DNA from: Karstenula rhodostoma CBS 690.94
Taxonomy: Eukaryota; Ascomycota; Dothideomycetes; Pleosporales; Didymosphaeriaceae
Direction of reading: 5' to 3'
NCBI GenBank assembly: GCA_010093485.1
Contig: MU001495.1
Location: 1,755,470 to 1,819,469 of the forward strand
Length of the DNA stretch: 64,000 bases
Part shown: one piece after another, positions 28,879 to 40,103 of the stretch
Layout of the letters: each line of letters begins with the position of its first letter
How positions within the stretch are numbered: position 1 is the stretch's first letter
The notes under the pieces: model-generated
What the model saw: the letters and a program-made list of their open reading frames with translations, nothing else
Told to the model about the DNA's origin: nothing
Databases searched by the model: none
Translations under genes and position numbers: made by a program

Positions 28879-31692
28879 CTTAGACCTCTTCTAATTAGAC
28901 TCCGTACCGTGCATAGGGTAGGTAGTCATGATAGTCGCAATACCGATAGAATGTATGGCACTTTTGTATAATGCACCCAAAGGAACACGCGTAAAGCACT
29001 GTTACAACATTCATCTGTATAGCTGCAGGATTTGAAACAGTTACCTTAATGGACGGCACAGAATGCATCGAGAGTTTATAAGATTATAACAGGTTTACTA
29101 AGGAGTTGAGTGTTCTAACTCGGAATTTCCGAGTCGGAAGAGCCAGGTTCTCTGGCTGGTAAAGTAACTATAGGTCTAGTGTTCTAGAGAGTAAGGGTTT
29201 CGAATAATTATAAACAGTGCTAACCCTATTAAGTACACTAATTGGCCGTAGTGTTTCCAACGCATATACAAGAAATATACGAACTGCAAAGAATATATCT
29301 TTATAAACCAACAACAGGCGGCCTGGAGTGATACGCATGCCTGACCTACTGCTGGGGCAAGAATCCACACAAGCAAATTCGAACCACCAGAAGTAACCTC
29401 GAACAGCAGAAGAAAAACATAAAATGGGTCGCATTGCCTCTCCCTCTCCAGGACGCCCTAGGATTGACTGGCAAAATTGGGTTAAGTATCGGTGGGTTGG
29501 CTCACTCTGTATTGTGCAAGATGTAAACCACGACTGGAGACATGAAGGGGGCAAGATGGCGACCATGTTCGAGCTCATACATCAGCTTCGCAGCAGCACA
29601 CTCACCTAGCTCTGACCGTAGACTATTTAACAGGATCTCGACGGGCGATATCTGCGAATTCATAGCGCGGAAAGTTTCGTCACTGTTCGTATACAGCATC
29701 TTGACGCCGATTCCAGCCAGAATGCCACTTATAAAAAGAGCTTGATTCTTGCAGGAGCCCATCTCATCTCCTCAGATTGTAGACTTTGCGGCAAACGAGT
29801 TCTACTGGGAGGATACGACACTGATAGCAGGCGCGTGTCATGGGCGTCGCATTGGCGTCGTAACTAACCATTCCGAGTCTCATCTTGTCAAACCTCATCA
29901 ATTGGAAGACGCAAAAGTACGCACTTGTTGGTGGTACAGTGTCGTAGAAGCCTACAACAACAATATGGATTTGACCTCGGAAAGCGACATATTTCCAACA
30001 CCCCAGGGCATTGCGAATATGGTGCAGCAGTACATCGTTTGTGAGTAATATGCTGGCCTACGGGAAGAAACCCTCATGAAAGACATGTTGTGGATCTGGT
30101 ATAGGCCTAGCACCCGTCCGCATAGTTCACGCGCCTCATCTTGGTCGTGGGCATCCGTAGTTGGGCGAGTCAGGTACATCAGATGGGGCGTGAAGATTCT
30201 AGACATGGTACATGCTGCGCTTTTGCCGTGGCCTGCAAAAGCGCGCGAAGTATCACATTTGGTACATTCTGCGCGCGCTAAACCAGTAGGTATAAGATCA
30301 ATCGGTTAGCTCCGAGGTGGATCTCCGTGTATCCGAGTGCCGAGCTTTCGTGCATTGGTGTCCCACACGCTTCAAGCCAATCTTTCTCCCCGTCTTCTAA
30401 CAGTGCCAGACTTTTGCATTGTGGAAGGGTTTTACGGTTGGTACCTAGATGTCCAAGGCGAGCTTAGGAGAGTTGACATGTTATTTTTTCGCATAGCAAC
30501 CAGTGCTAATAAAACGGGGGTTTCAGCCTTGGTAGGCTTTAGGAGTACTGGCGACCAGAACAAACTACGCGCAAGAGTGGGACTCTTGTTATTGCACGAC
30601 AATCAATCCGAAAAGTTCTCTTATGAACAGATGGGAATAACAGTTATGCAGGAAAGGGTCGACTAACTGTATTTGCTCTTCACCATTCATGCTCGGTTTG
30701 ATAACTCCCATAGCCGACGCCAAAGTATCCGGGCCGCTGTCTGACGCAACCTCAATGTAACAGTCGAAGAACGAACACTTTAAACAATGGATGTAAGTGT
30801 ATACTTCATCGCATTAGATTTCTACATTGCCATCTATCTTCAATATAACGTACTGCTCACATCTAAGTCTCGCAAGCTACGGGCTACTTTCGTGCCTCTT
30901 CCTGATCTGCTCATCTGCAAGCCGTCTTCGCAGAGATACAGCTATACCAATTTCACGAGTTACCCTACAGTCGATTTCCCTCCGTTCCTATGGCGTAATG
31001 GACGTGACAAGACCTCCAGTACCACAAGCAACTGCGTTATCGGTGCCTTCAATTGATCAGCGGCCCCCACACGCAAATCAGCATGACGCTAGGCAACAAA
31101 ATACGTATGTCGCGACCCCAGCACTCTCGAGAATGTCAGACCAAGATAATGGGTTTGTAGCAGCTTGTCCCAACCAGGGCTATGTAGAATTTCCTCGGAT
31201 TCAACAGAACGAAGGGGGGAAATAACCCCGATTCTCCATTAGTACTGCCCCATGCGGCAATGACATTTCACCAAAAGGGGAGTAGCACAAACAGACCCCA
31301 CTACCATTCCGCACCCTCACTGATGCGGAAGCACACTTCCGCGGAAGGAGGCAACCAACGGATGACTTCTTCTTCTCGGATCAATACCTAGAAACAACAA
31401 AGATCAAGGATTACGATGTTGTGTAAGCCGGGTCGCAGTAAAATCTAGTTACACGAGTACGCCTGCGCGTAAGCTCTTGCGCCCGAATAGGCAGGTCATC
31501 TAAAGAACGAGCCAATCAGATCAGCAGGACGGATCAGATCGATCCTTCGCGCATCTCTACCCCATCTAGGTACCAGTGCGGAACGATGTAATCTGCCAGT
31601 TTCTCGGGTGCGCTACTCAGTGACGTTAGGCTGTACTACTTAACCATCTTACGCCCTGAATCTACACCTCACGGGCGAGAGAAAAGCAAACA

Positions 31693-32874
31693 ATGCATGT
31701 CCCCAACGCACTCGCATCGCTCCTCCCGCTCAGCCTGTTGGCCGCAGCCGTGAAGCTCCCCGCCCCCTCCGGTCCGTACAACGTCGGTTTCACCCAACAC
31801 ATCTTCAACCACACCACCCCGAACGACCCCACGCCCGGCCCGGGAAATATCTACCTCACAAGCATATACTACCCCACGCGTGCGACCCCCGGCCCCAACA
31901 CCAGCGTCCCTTACTTCGACCCCACCTCCGCGCGCATCTGGGGCGAAGTGTTCAACATCCTGCCCGCGGATCTGGAGTCCCTGGAGACGACGCTGCAATG
32001 GCAAGCCCCGCTTCTAACCGCAGAGGAGGACGTGGACAAGGTGAAGACATGGCCGACGCTGGTGTTTAGCCCCGGCGGCGGCATGAACGCGGGATACTCC
32101 ACGTCTCTACTATCCGAGCTTGCATCGCAAGGGTACACGGTGCTCGCGCTGGACCACCCGGGCGAGGCGCCATATCTTTCTCTTCCGTATGGCAACCCGG
32201 GCGTCGTCGGCTGGGACATCTACATGCCGTACAGCGACGAGCTGATCGTCGAGATCTACGAGTTTCGCCGTGCGGATATGCTGGCGTTGTTGTGTCCGAA
32301 CGGGTACCCGGCGCTGGTGGAGTTGAACGGCGCGTATTTCAATACCGAGGCGTATGGCGCGTTTGGGCATTCCACCGGAGCCGCGGCGGCAACGGGCGCT
32401 ATGGATCGGCGGGATAGCATCGTCGCTGGCTTCAATATCGATGGGGGGCTCTTCGGTGACTCGGTCAATGCGAGCTTGCACGGTCGTCCGTACTTCATGA
32501 CTATGAACCCGAACCACTTCGCCCAGGACGCCGATACGTGGCCCGCCTTTGCAGAGCGGTACTACAACGAGTCGAAGATAGCACCGGGATGGCTGGATTG
32601 GACCACGGTGGAGGGCAGTGCGCATTTGGCGTTCAGCGATATTCCGCTGTGGGTGGAGCTTTTGCCGCAGATTCCTAATTCAACCGCGCAGGTGAATCTG
32701 GGGAATGTGACGGGGTCGAGGATGGATGCGCTGCTCAAGACGTATACGGGGGCGTTTTGGGAGTTTGTTAGGGGTGGGCAGTATAATGCGACGTTGTTGG
32801 ATGGAGAGGTGGAGGAGTGGCCGGAGGTGGTGTTTGATGCGAAAGTGAGGTCGAATGGGACGCAAGGGTACTAG
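31693..32874 (+). CDS. Secreted PAF-acetylhydrolase-like serine esterase
   Basis: Single exon, 393 residues. An alpha/beta-hydrolase of the platelet-activating-factor acetylhydrolase (plasma/type II) family, hydrolysing short acyl groups from phospholipids or other esters. The signal peptide is MHVPNALASLLPLSLLAAAV. The oxyanion region is TLVFSPGGGMNAG. The nucleophile is S227 in FGHSTGA, the acid is probably D250 in FNIDGG, and the histidine is H311 in GSAHLAFSD. Several NxS/T sites (NTS, NHT, NES, NST, NVT, NAT, NGT) fit a secreted glycoprotein. The C-terminus lacks a retention signal or anchor. The family assignment is good; the real substrate is unknown. Confidence 0.85.
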   Translation: MHVPNALASLLPLSLLAAAVKLPAPSGPYNVGFTQHIFNHTTPNDPTPGPGNIYLTSIYYPTRATPGPNTSVPYFDPTSARIWGEVFNILPADLESLETTLQWQAPLLTAEEDVDKVKTWPTLVFSPGGGMNAGYSTSLLSELASQGYTVLALDHPGEAPYLSLPYGNPGVVGWDIYMPYSDELIVEIYEFRRADMLALLCPNGYPALVELNGAYFNTEAYGAFGHSTGAAAATGAMDRRDSIVAGFNIDGGLFGDSVNASLHGRPYFMTMNPNHFAQDADTWPAFAERYYNESKIAPGWLDWTTVEGSAHLAFSDIPLWVELLPQIPNSTAQVNLGNVTGSRMDALLKTYTGAFWEFVRGGQYNATLLDGEVEEWPEVVFDAKVRSNGTQGY

Positions 32875-32964
32875 AGTGATGTGTGATCACGCAAATGAGA
32901 ACGTGGATGTATGAAAATGTTCGTTTATTTCAATTCGTTACATGCGTCCCACCCGTGAGCACAT

Positions 32965-33431
32965 CTACCAGCCGCGGCGCTCGAAGTGTTGCGGGGCGTT
33001 GTACTGGTTGGGGTCGTATTGGTCTGCACCCTGGTTGTCGACGTAGTGCTCGTCGTACATGCGCTCGGCGTTCTGTTTGGCCTGGCGCTTGGCCTTCTCC
33101 TTGTCGAACCAGTCCTCACCCTTTGTCTCGGCGAGCTTATCGACCTCGGCACCCTGAGCTATGTCAGCATGTTGAATGTAGGAAAAGTCTCCGATATAGA
33201 GCTGGGAGGTGGAGGTTAACGGACCGCGAAACCGGCGAGCAGCTCCTTGGCGAACTGGTGGGACACAGGCTTGCCCTCCTTGCGCTGGTGGTCCTCGAAC
33301 GCCTTGAAGCCGGCGAAAGCGGCGCCGCCAGCAACCACCTCGTGGCCGAGAGAGGACTTGTTCTCCTCGAAGTTGTCATTCTGGTAGACCTGGTCGTAGG
33401 CCTGCTCGCTGTCTCCCCATCCGAAAGCCAT
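32965..33431 (-). CDS. CipC-like protein (DUF3759)
   Basis: Two exons, 33431-33225 and 33153-32965, with an intron of 71 nt, giving 131 residues. The splice yields LLAGFAGAEVDKLAETKGEDW in frame. This small soluble protein belongs to the CipC family, first noted in Aspergillus as induced by concanamycin and often abundant in stress and biofilm proteomes. Signature blocks are the repeated-acidic N-terminus MAFGWGDSEQAYDQVY, HEVVAGGAAFAGFKAFEDHQ, RKEGKPVSHQFAKELLAGFA and a Lys/Arg/Tyr-rich tail (DKEKAKRQAKQNAERMYDEH). There is no signal peptide or membrane segment. The biochemical role is unknown in the family. Its 3' end faces the PAF-AH-like gene, only about 90 bp away. Confidence 0.92.
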
Positions 33432-34300
33432 GATGACGATGTGTGAGGTGTAGGTAGAGTTAAGTGTCTGAACAGCGAAGTCTCGATCTGCGTAAGATCA
33501 AGAAAGGATTTCAGTGAAGGTGTAAAGTAGCTTGAAATTGAAAGGTAAGTGGGAGCGGAAGTTGAACCCTTAAATACGCTGCCTCGACTGCAATAGCCCA
33601 TGATGATGCAGGTCCCAGGCACAACACGCAAGCTGAGATGCCGTCACCGCCGGCCCATATCGAGGGTGCTCTCACCCAATTGATGTCCTTCTGCCCCTCA
33701 CCAGGACCCAACTCAGCTGCAAGAGCTCCGCTGAGCTACAACTAGCGGTACGGCTCCTGGATGAGCGCATAAAGCCACATCATTGACTTGAGGCGACATC
33801 AGTGTGCCATTACGCACAGGTGGGTCTTCCGGCCCTCACAATTGGCGATGACGCCGGTCTATCCGCTGTTTCGGCCTGGCATAGATGCAGGACGGATGTT
33901 CGGCGCTGACGTGAGTGGATGAGGAGGGTCTGGACGCATACGCAATAGATTGGGCTAACCAGGGTTTGACCAAGCTTTAAGCAAGCACCCTTGGCAAGGC
34001 TTATTTGTGGAGAAGATGCTGGTTCTCAACGCCGTGACAGCTGGCGAGGGGAAACGAAAGAATACAACTCGCCCGTTGAGTAACATTGAGATACTTTCCA
34101 CATGAGCCGAGGTAGAACAAACTCCTGATTGAACATGGCAGCGTCGAAAGCACATCACCATCCAAGCTTCGCACCCGCTCCTTCCGTTCCTTGGCGTAGA
34201 TCAACGCCACCAGCGCATTCCCCACCAAAACCAGCACCACCGCCTCACCCCACCCCACCACGACGCCCATGTCTGCTCGCCCAGCCCATCCCGCGCCACA
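33432..34300. promoter_or_regulatory. Divergent promoter region, CipC and thioesterase-like gene
   Basis: 870 bp between two divergent starts. No gene was supported and no specific site could be assigned. Confidence 0.4.
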
Positions 34301-35087
34301 ATGCCCGGCCGCCTTCCCACGCACGCCGACTTCCCGTCCACCGTGACCCTCAGCATCACACCGCGTACGTTTCACCCCCAGACCCAGCCGCCAACCACGC
34401 GCTGACCTGACCACCCCAGCACCGCCCTCGCACCCGCCCACCAACATCCTCATCCTCCTCCACGGCCTCGGCGACACCCACGCCGCCTTCACCAAGCTCG
34501 CCACCCAGCTCAACCTCCCCGAGACAGCATGTCTCTCCGTGCGCGCGCCCGCGCCGCTCCCCTTCGACCTGCCCGGCTTCCACTGGGGCGACGACATGGT
34601 GTTTGACCAGCACACCGGCGAGATGGACACAGACACGGGGTTCGCCGCCTCTACGCGAGTCGTGCTGGATAAGGTGATCAAGGAAGGGTTGATTGCAAAA
34701 TGCGGATATGCTGCGCGCGAGATAGTGCTGTTTGGCTTCGCGCAGGGCGGCATGCTCGCTTTGCACGTCGCCTCCTCCCTCGATGGAGAACTCGGGGGTG
34801 TCGTCAGCATCGGCGGCGCGCCTAGCCTCTCTGCACCTCTTCCTCTCGCCGGGAAGAAGAACCGCACCCCCGTGCTGGTGTGCAAGGCGAGCCGGGCGTC
34901 CAGCGTGACGGATAGCGCGGAAAAAAGGCTGAAGGACACATTTGAGTTTACAGAGGTGAAGGAGTGGAAGCGTGCTGGCGACGGCATGATGAGGAATCGG
35001 GAGGAGATGCTGCCGATTATGCAGTTCCTGGCGCGAAGGCTGAGGAGTAGGAGAGGTGTGCCGGAGGGGAGTGTGGAGCTGACTTGA
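34301..35087 (+). CDS. Acyl-protein-thioesterase-like protein with substituted catalytic triad
   Basis: Two exons, 34301-34364 and 34420-35087, with an intron of 55 nt, giving 243 residues. The fold is that of the phospholipase/carboxylesterase (acyl-protein thioesterase) family: NILILLHGLGDTHAAFTKLA, LPGFHWGDDMV, a nucleophile elbow FGFAQGGMLAL, VVSIGGAPS and a final helix EEMLPIMQFLARR. At the elbow the usual Ser of GFSQGG is Ala (A129). The later strand has PVLVCKASRASSVT where H-G-x-x-D-x-x-V is expected, and GDGMMRNR where the catalytic His normally stands. All three triad members therefore appear replaced, which suggests a pseudoenzyme. The reading frame is otherwise intact, so it is not an obvious pseudogene. 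Confidence 0.8.
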
Positions 35088-35359
35088 CGTCCTCGTGCGG
35101 TATCCCATGGATGAGCTGCTTGGATACGCGCAAAGTTGGAAGGCTGATCCCCGAGGTGCATATATTGTGGACACACCCTACAAACTTCACACTTGCCTGT
35201 ACTGGGCAATGGGTTTTGGTTCGAAGGTAGGATAAAGACGCACGTGATACCAGGCTGATATGTTACGGACAGCCGGCACAAACCACGTAATCCACACATA
35301 CGCCCATGCTACATCGCAACTTTCGAAAACTTTACAACGCACACCTTACAAAAGTCTAG

Positions 35360-38300
35360 CTAAGTCGCCGGCCCCGCCCTCCCAATCTCAACCTCCCTCC
35401 TCACCCTCTGAATCTCCCCCGCGCTCTCCCTATCGCTCGTCTCTCCACTTTGCTCCTCGTCATCGTCGTCATCATCGCTATCATCATCCTTCGCCGCAGC
35501 CCCACCTAGTTCAGGCTTCTTCTTCTTTTCAAAGTCCTGATTGTGTGCCGTCCGAAGCGCAGTGCCCATGCGCTGCAGACCCCGCGCCATAGGGCTAGGC
35601 TGCTGTTGCAAGCCTGTATCAGACGCACGGCGACGACGTACGGAGGTGCTGCCGACCTCGGCACCGGAGGCGTAGGGTGGCATCGGCGCTGTGCTTGTTC
35701 GACTCAGAGTTGGGGTTAACGGTTGTTCTTCATCGACTCGCCAGCCGTGGTCTTGGAGCGTAGCGCCATCGCCACCGGCCGAGGGGAGTTCGTACGGCAA
35801 TGGGACATCGCGCGACGCGCGGAAGTGACCGACGTTGGAACAGTGCTCGTTTTCGACGCGGAACAGGGACCACATTCCTCGTCGGAATACCTCTGAGAAG
35901 GCCACGAAGAAGGAAGTGATAGCCGAGTGCTGGAGCTGCAGCGGTATCACGGCATAAAAGATCCAGTTGAAGCGCAGGATAGGGTCGATGGCCATGGCGA
36001 GGTAGTACATCCACACTTTCTTATAGCCTAGATTCTGTCGGAGGAATGGGTACTTGGCACTTGGATCACCGAGACTCCAATCGTAGTAGACGTCCCAGAA
36101 ACTCGTGTAGATGGAGTTGATGGTGGCGAAGGTGATGAACACGGCGCGATTAGTGGTGGTTTTCTCAACGCGGTAGATGCTGAGCGTCATGTAGGAGATG
36201 ATTGTTGCCATGTATTTGCCCATATTGAGCAAATGCGGGAAGGCGTTTCCGGTGTCATGGTAACGACGGAAGCATTGTACTGCTCGCCATATGCCGGGGA
36301 GTGCGGAGAAGAAACCAAGTAGTCGGGAGTTTGACGAGTTGCATTGGGCTGGATTTCCCCATCGATTGGCGTAAAGGCAGAAAAATAGCTCGATATTCTA
36401 CCGTGTCCGGTTAGTAATTGGACATGTAGCTGTCGAATATGTGACTTACGCCCATACTGTAGGTGAGAGAGCAGAACATGTCGCCCATGTAGAAGTCCCT
36501 CCATTCAACAGGATAATACCCAGCACATATCAATCGCCACTACGCTGGGTCAATAAGGTCCAAGACTGTAAGCATAGGTGACTCACCATTGAGAATATCA
36601 ACCAAATTCTGCTTCTATGGTACAAAATCGGCAAGGGGTTGAATAAGAAGATTGTTGCCAGGCCGAGGAGAATCACGGGGTAGTAGATGTACATTGCGTC
36701 AGCCCCATATTGACTGAAGTTGAGCCACATGAAGAAGCCCAACATGAAAAGAAAGAAAGAGGGTATCTGGGTTGGTCAGCAGATACAACTAAGCCAGGGG
36801 GCCAATCTTACCTCAGCGAGTTGCCTCCAGTCCAGATGGTGGCGGGTATCATACTCGAAAACAAAGGAGTAGTTGATCCTGCTAGAAAGCCAGACCCTGC
36901 AGTCCAAGCAAAATAACACAAACAAAAAGTTCATCAGGAAGTATCCTGCATATATCTGAGACGGATTAGATCGCAACTCTCTGTCAGCAGTAGATTACGC
37001 ACCTGAAGTAAATAGCTGGTATTAGTGACCAAGGTCACATCGTCGGAATAGAGCAATCGGGCGGCTTTAACAATGCCCTGGATCCCGAAAACGGCACCTA
37101 ATCCCAGCAGAAGACCATTTCGAAACGACGGTTCTGTGTAGTCGCCGGCGCGGGCAATTTTGATTCGAAGTTTTCCAACTGCTACTTTGCGCTTTCCCTT
37201 TTCGAAGTATCTGGCGTACAGATCCTCGGTTGCTTGGATGTGTCCTTCAATGACGTCGCTGTTGACGAACCACGCCTTGTTCACCTTTTCTGTCATGTAC
37301 CGCAGAGATGGTCTCGCGTTAACAGCCTTGTCGTACTTTTTGCTGATCTTGCGGAAAGCGGTTCTGTTCAGCAACGCATAGGACTTCAGCAGTTCGAGAC
37401 CTCTGTAGTATTCTTGCATTGCAACCTTGAGCTTTCTCCTCGCGGTGTCGTACGAAACATCAGTATCTGGACGGCGAACATAGTCGCGATGCTCATCCAG
37501 TCGAACAGGTCCCAAGGCTGGCGTCGCGAGGTCATGCATCGCTTTCGTACTTTTTCCATATCTGCCTGCTTGCACAGCTTGCAACGCAGAGTCGAGAGGA
37601 TTAAGCCAAGATGTACTTTGGGTCTTGTCCCTGGTGTCTGCGCCAGGCGCGTCCTCCTCAGAGCTTGACTGGTGACCGTTCATCAGAGGTTTGCCCACAT
37701 CGCCATGCTTGGCCTGTTTCTGGGCCTTTGCCTTCATCTTGGCAGCCTGGCGGTTGATGAGGTCGTCCAGACGTCGATCTCTCATCATATGCAGCTGTTC
37801 CCTGAGAACAGCTAGGCGAGCTGTGGCCTCGTCCTCTTTTTGCCTGTAAAATGTTTCGACCTTGTCTAGTTCCTTGTCTAGAAAGAGGAAGAACTCTGTC
37901 TGACGCAGATCAAGTTCGCGATAGGCTTCGAGCGGAACGTCGCCCGGACTGGACGGCGGTGCGTCTTTCTGACTGAGGGAGAATACGCGGCTCAGAAGCG
38001 GTCGTGGCGCCTGCGTGACGGGGGATGAAGGGTTCGAGTTCATGCGCTTAGGCGTGAAGATACTCCTGTATCTTGCGGGTAGAGATTTGTTGTGTTTGTG
38101 AGTTGGCGACCGCGTCTTCCCAACCTCAAAAGCGTTCGGAGGCACTTGTTCCCGAGTCCCGTTGCCTATACCCTCAGTAGGGCCGAAATCCAAGTCGGTA
38201 GTTCTGTTCTTCGGTGCCAGAGGCTCTGGCGGCGGTACGGATCTTGAAGAGACCTCGTCGGGGTCGAGAGCAGCGCCTGGAAGTTTCAAAGACGGTGGCG

Positions 38301-38865
38301 CCTTTGCTTTTCCTCTCGCTTTAGGGGGTGATCCAATGATACTGCCGTATCGCGTCATCCCAGGAAACTTGGGGTCCTCGTGTGCATTCAGCGGCGCTTC
38401 CTCGTCTTTCGGCACATAGACAGATGGTGATGGCTTGCTCACATCCCGCGCGGAGTCCCTGCTCGACAGGCTGTTGCCGATTGCCAAAGCCCTCAAGTCC
38501 CCGGGCTGTCTGTCGACGGTCGCTGTTGCCTGCCCATGGTTTCGATTAAGGAAAGTATATTTGGGCGCGGTATCGTAGGGCGAGGGCATGAAGCCATTGG
38601 ATCCACGGAAGCGCGTGTGGGGCGTTTGGCTGACGGTCCTGAGCGCGCGCTGGATCGCCTTGAGCTTCTTCTTGCCGAGCTTGTGCGATGTCAGAGGCAA
38701 TCACGACTATGGCGAGGGCGGGGGTGGAGGTCGTACTTTGTAATCCAAATACTTGACGCGCCATTCAGGCACCAAGTCGCGTTCCAGCTCCCTGGTAGGG
38801 TCAGCGATTTCGCACTGTGCATGCAGTTATACCTGGGGCCAGCGAGCATACTTTGCGAACTTCAT
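35360..38865 (-). CDS. SYG1: SPX-EXS domain protein (Syg1/XPR1-like phosphate exporter)
   Basis: Seven exons: 38865-38852, 38791-38737, 38679-37003, 36955-36812, 36766-36587, 36539-36450 and 36397-35360, giving 1,065 residues. The first exon is only 14 nt and splices to give [16 protein letters not shown], the canonical SPX start. The SPX domain, which senses inositol pyrophosphates, is split by a 230-residue disordered insertion and resumes with [21 protein letters not shown], then [30 protein letters not shown] segments start near residue 530. The EXS domain has [41 protein letters not shown] and [13 protein letters not shown]. The tail is acidic and Ser-rich. XPR1 relatives export phosphate; yeast Syg1 acts near pheromone signalling. 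Six of six introns keep frame, so the model is strong. Confidence 0.92.
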
Positions 38866-39194
38866 GTTGCGCGGCTGCAAGGCGTGCAAACACCGGCAGC
38901 GCAATCAACCAAGGGTGGATGGGAAGAATACAGGGGATCCAGCACAAGGAAACCAAGACATGAGGAGGGTCGGGCCGAGTACAGTGCCGGGTTTCGGGCA
39001 GTAGAAGGTTCAGCAGATGGCAGCAGCCCTGGAGTTCGCTGGTTGACGCGAATGTTGAATTGAATTGCTCTGCTACATCGGGTCGAAACGGCTCGGCGCA
39101 CGGGCCATTGCGTCATTGCCAGCTGCACACCTCGACGCATCTACACACGCATACATGCGTGGGCCTTCACTCGTAATCGTTCGAGATTTGCTAT
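38866..39194. promoter_or_regulatory. Upstream region of the SPX-EXS gene
   Basis: 330 bp between the SYG1-like start and the 3' end of the SDR gene on the same strand. No further gene was seen. Confidence 0.4.
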
Positions 39195-40103
39195 TCAATA
39201 TACACCAGGAAGTTGAGAAAGTCGCCCGCCATCGGTCAACAGCGTCTCGCCGTTCACGTATGCCCCTGCTCTGCTCGCCAAGAACAATATGGTGCCCGCA
39301 AAGTCCTCCTCGCTCCCTGTTCTCTCCGCAGGAGCCATCGACGCCTCCGCCTCGTAAGCATCTGAGAAAGCATCGTGCCCCTTGCCCTCTCCCAACGGCT
39401 GCATGCCCTTGATCTTCCCCTGCGTCATCTCCGATGGGTACAGCCCAGGTGCAATCAGATTGGCGCGGATACGGAACCCATTCTGGCTGAAATATGTGGA
39501 CAGCATCTTCACGAGGTGGTTGACAGCAGCTTTGGAGGTCGAGTACGCGAACGACGAAGCCATGAACCTACTGAAGCCGGCCACGCTTGAGGTCACAATG
39601 ACCTGGCTGTCCTGTGGGATGTTGCCCTTCTTGTTGCCTTCGTCGAGCAGGTCGAGGAAGGCGATGGTCGTGTAGAACACCGCCGTGTTGTTCACGTGCA
39701 GCGCCTGCGTGAATTCCTGAGGATCGGATCCAAACACGGCTTTCTGGAAGTCCTTCACGGTTGGTTTGTCGGGTACGTCCTTCGCGTGGTTGGGTCCACT
39801 GATGCCTGCATTGGCGAACAAAAGGTTGATGTAGCCTTCTTCGTTACGGATCTGCTCTGCCATCTTCTGCAGAGACTGCTTATCGGTGACATCGCCGACA
39901 ATGGGTTTCAGGGTTCCATTGACGGCAGTCTTGGCTGCTTCCTTGAGAGTCTCCTCGCGTCGACCAACAATGTAGACTGCCTTCGCGCCGTTGGCATCCA
40001 GGGCTCGAGCAGCATACAGACCAAGGCCTGATCCGCCTCCAGTAATGACGGCGACGAGCCCATTCACGTTGAAGAGGTCTTGTGCTTTGTTGGTAGGAGG
40101 CAT
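39195..40103 (-). CDS. Short-chain dehydrogenase/reductase (SDR)
   Basis: Single exon, 302 residues from the ATG at 40103 (MPPTNKAQDLF). A longer open frame upstream is unlikely to be translated. It is a classical SDR: cofactor loop TGGGSGLG at 21-28, NAG at 98-100, catalytic Ser near 172-173 (VTSSVAG), Y187 and K191 in AYSTSKAAV, and a substrate-side segment ANLIAPGLYPSEMT. The C-terminus DFAGTILFLASRAGAYVNGETLLTDGG is typical. There is no targeting signal. The residue after the second cofactor strand (VGRR) suggests NADP(H) preference, as inference. The substrate cannot be told; this subfamily is common in fungi near secondary-metabolism and detoxification genes. Confidence 0.9.
   Translation of the reverse strand: MPPTNKAQDLFNVNGLVAVITGGGSGLGLYAARALDANGAKAVYIVGRREETLKEAAKTAVNGTLKPIVGDVTDKQSLQKMAEQIRNEEGYINLLFANAGISGPNHAKDVPDKPTVKDFQKAVFGSDPQEFTQALHVNNTAVFYTTIAFLDLLDEGNKKGNIPQDSQVIVTSSVAGFSRFMASSFAYSTSKAAVNHLVKMLSTYFSQNGFRIRANLIAPGLYPSEMTQGKIKGMQPLGEGKGHDAFSDAYEAEASMAPAERTGSEEDFAGTILFLASRAGAYVNGETLLTDGGRLSQLPGVY

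Larger units (their letters stand above)
28535..31692. other. 3.2-kb gene-poor region with AT-rich relic
   Basis: No gene could be supported. 28615-28830 is AT-rich with a short imperfect repeat (GGAGTTAAA-like units at 28672-28712). A dispersed repeat core lies at 28820-28878. Open frames between 29168 and 31225 are short, overlap on both strands and match nothing I know. This looks like decayed repeat DNA followed by the promoter of the PAF-AH-like gene. Confidence 0.55.

Noticed and set aside
29370..29400. GGTTCGAAT on the minus strand as a possible tRNA
   Set aside because: No acceptor stem or cloverleaf around it.
29168..31225. Cluster of short open frames on both strands
   Set aside because: Overlapping, unrelated to known families, lying in decayed DNA; no consistent splice model joins them.
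34001..35299. 432-codon minus-strand frame
   Set aside because: Antisense of the thioesterase-like gene; no family resemblance, and the sense strand has a coherent spliced model.
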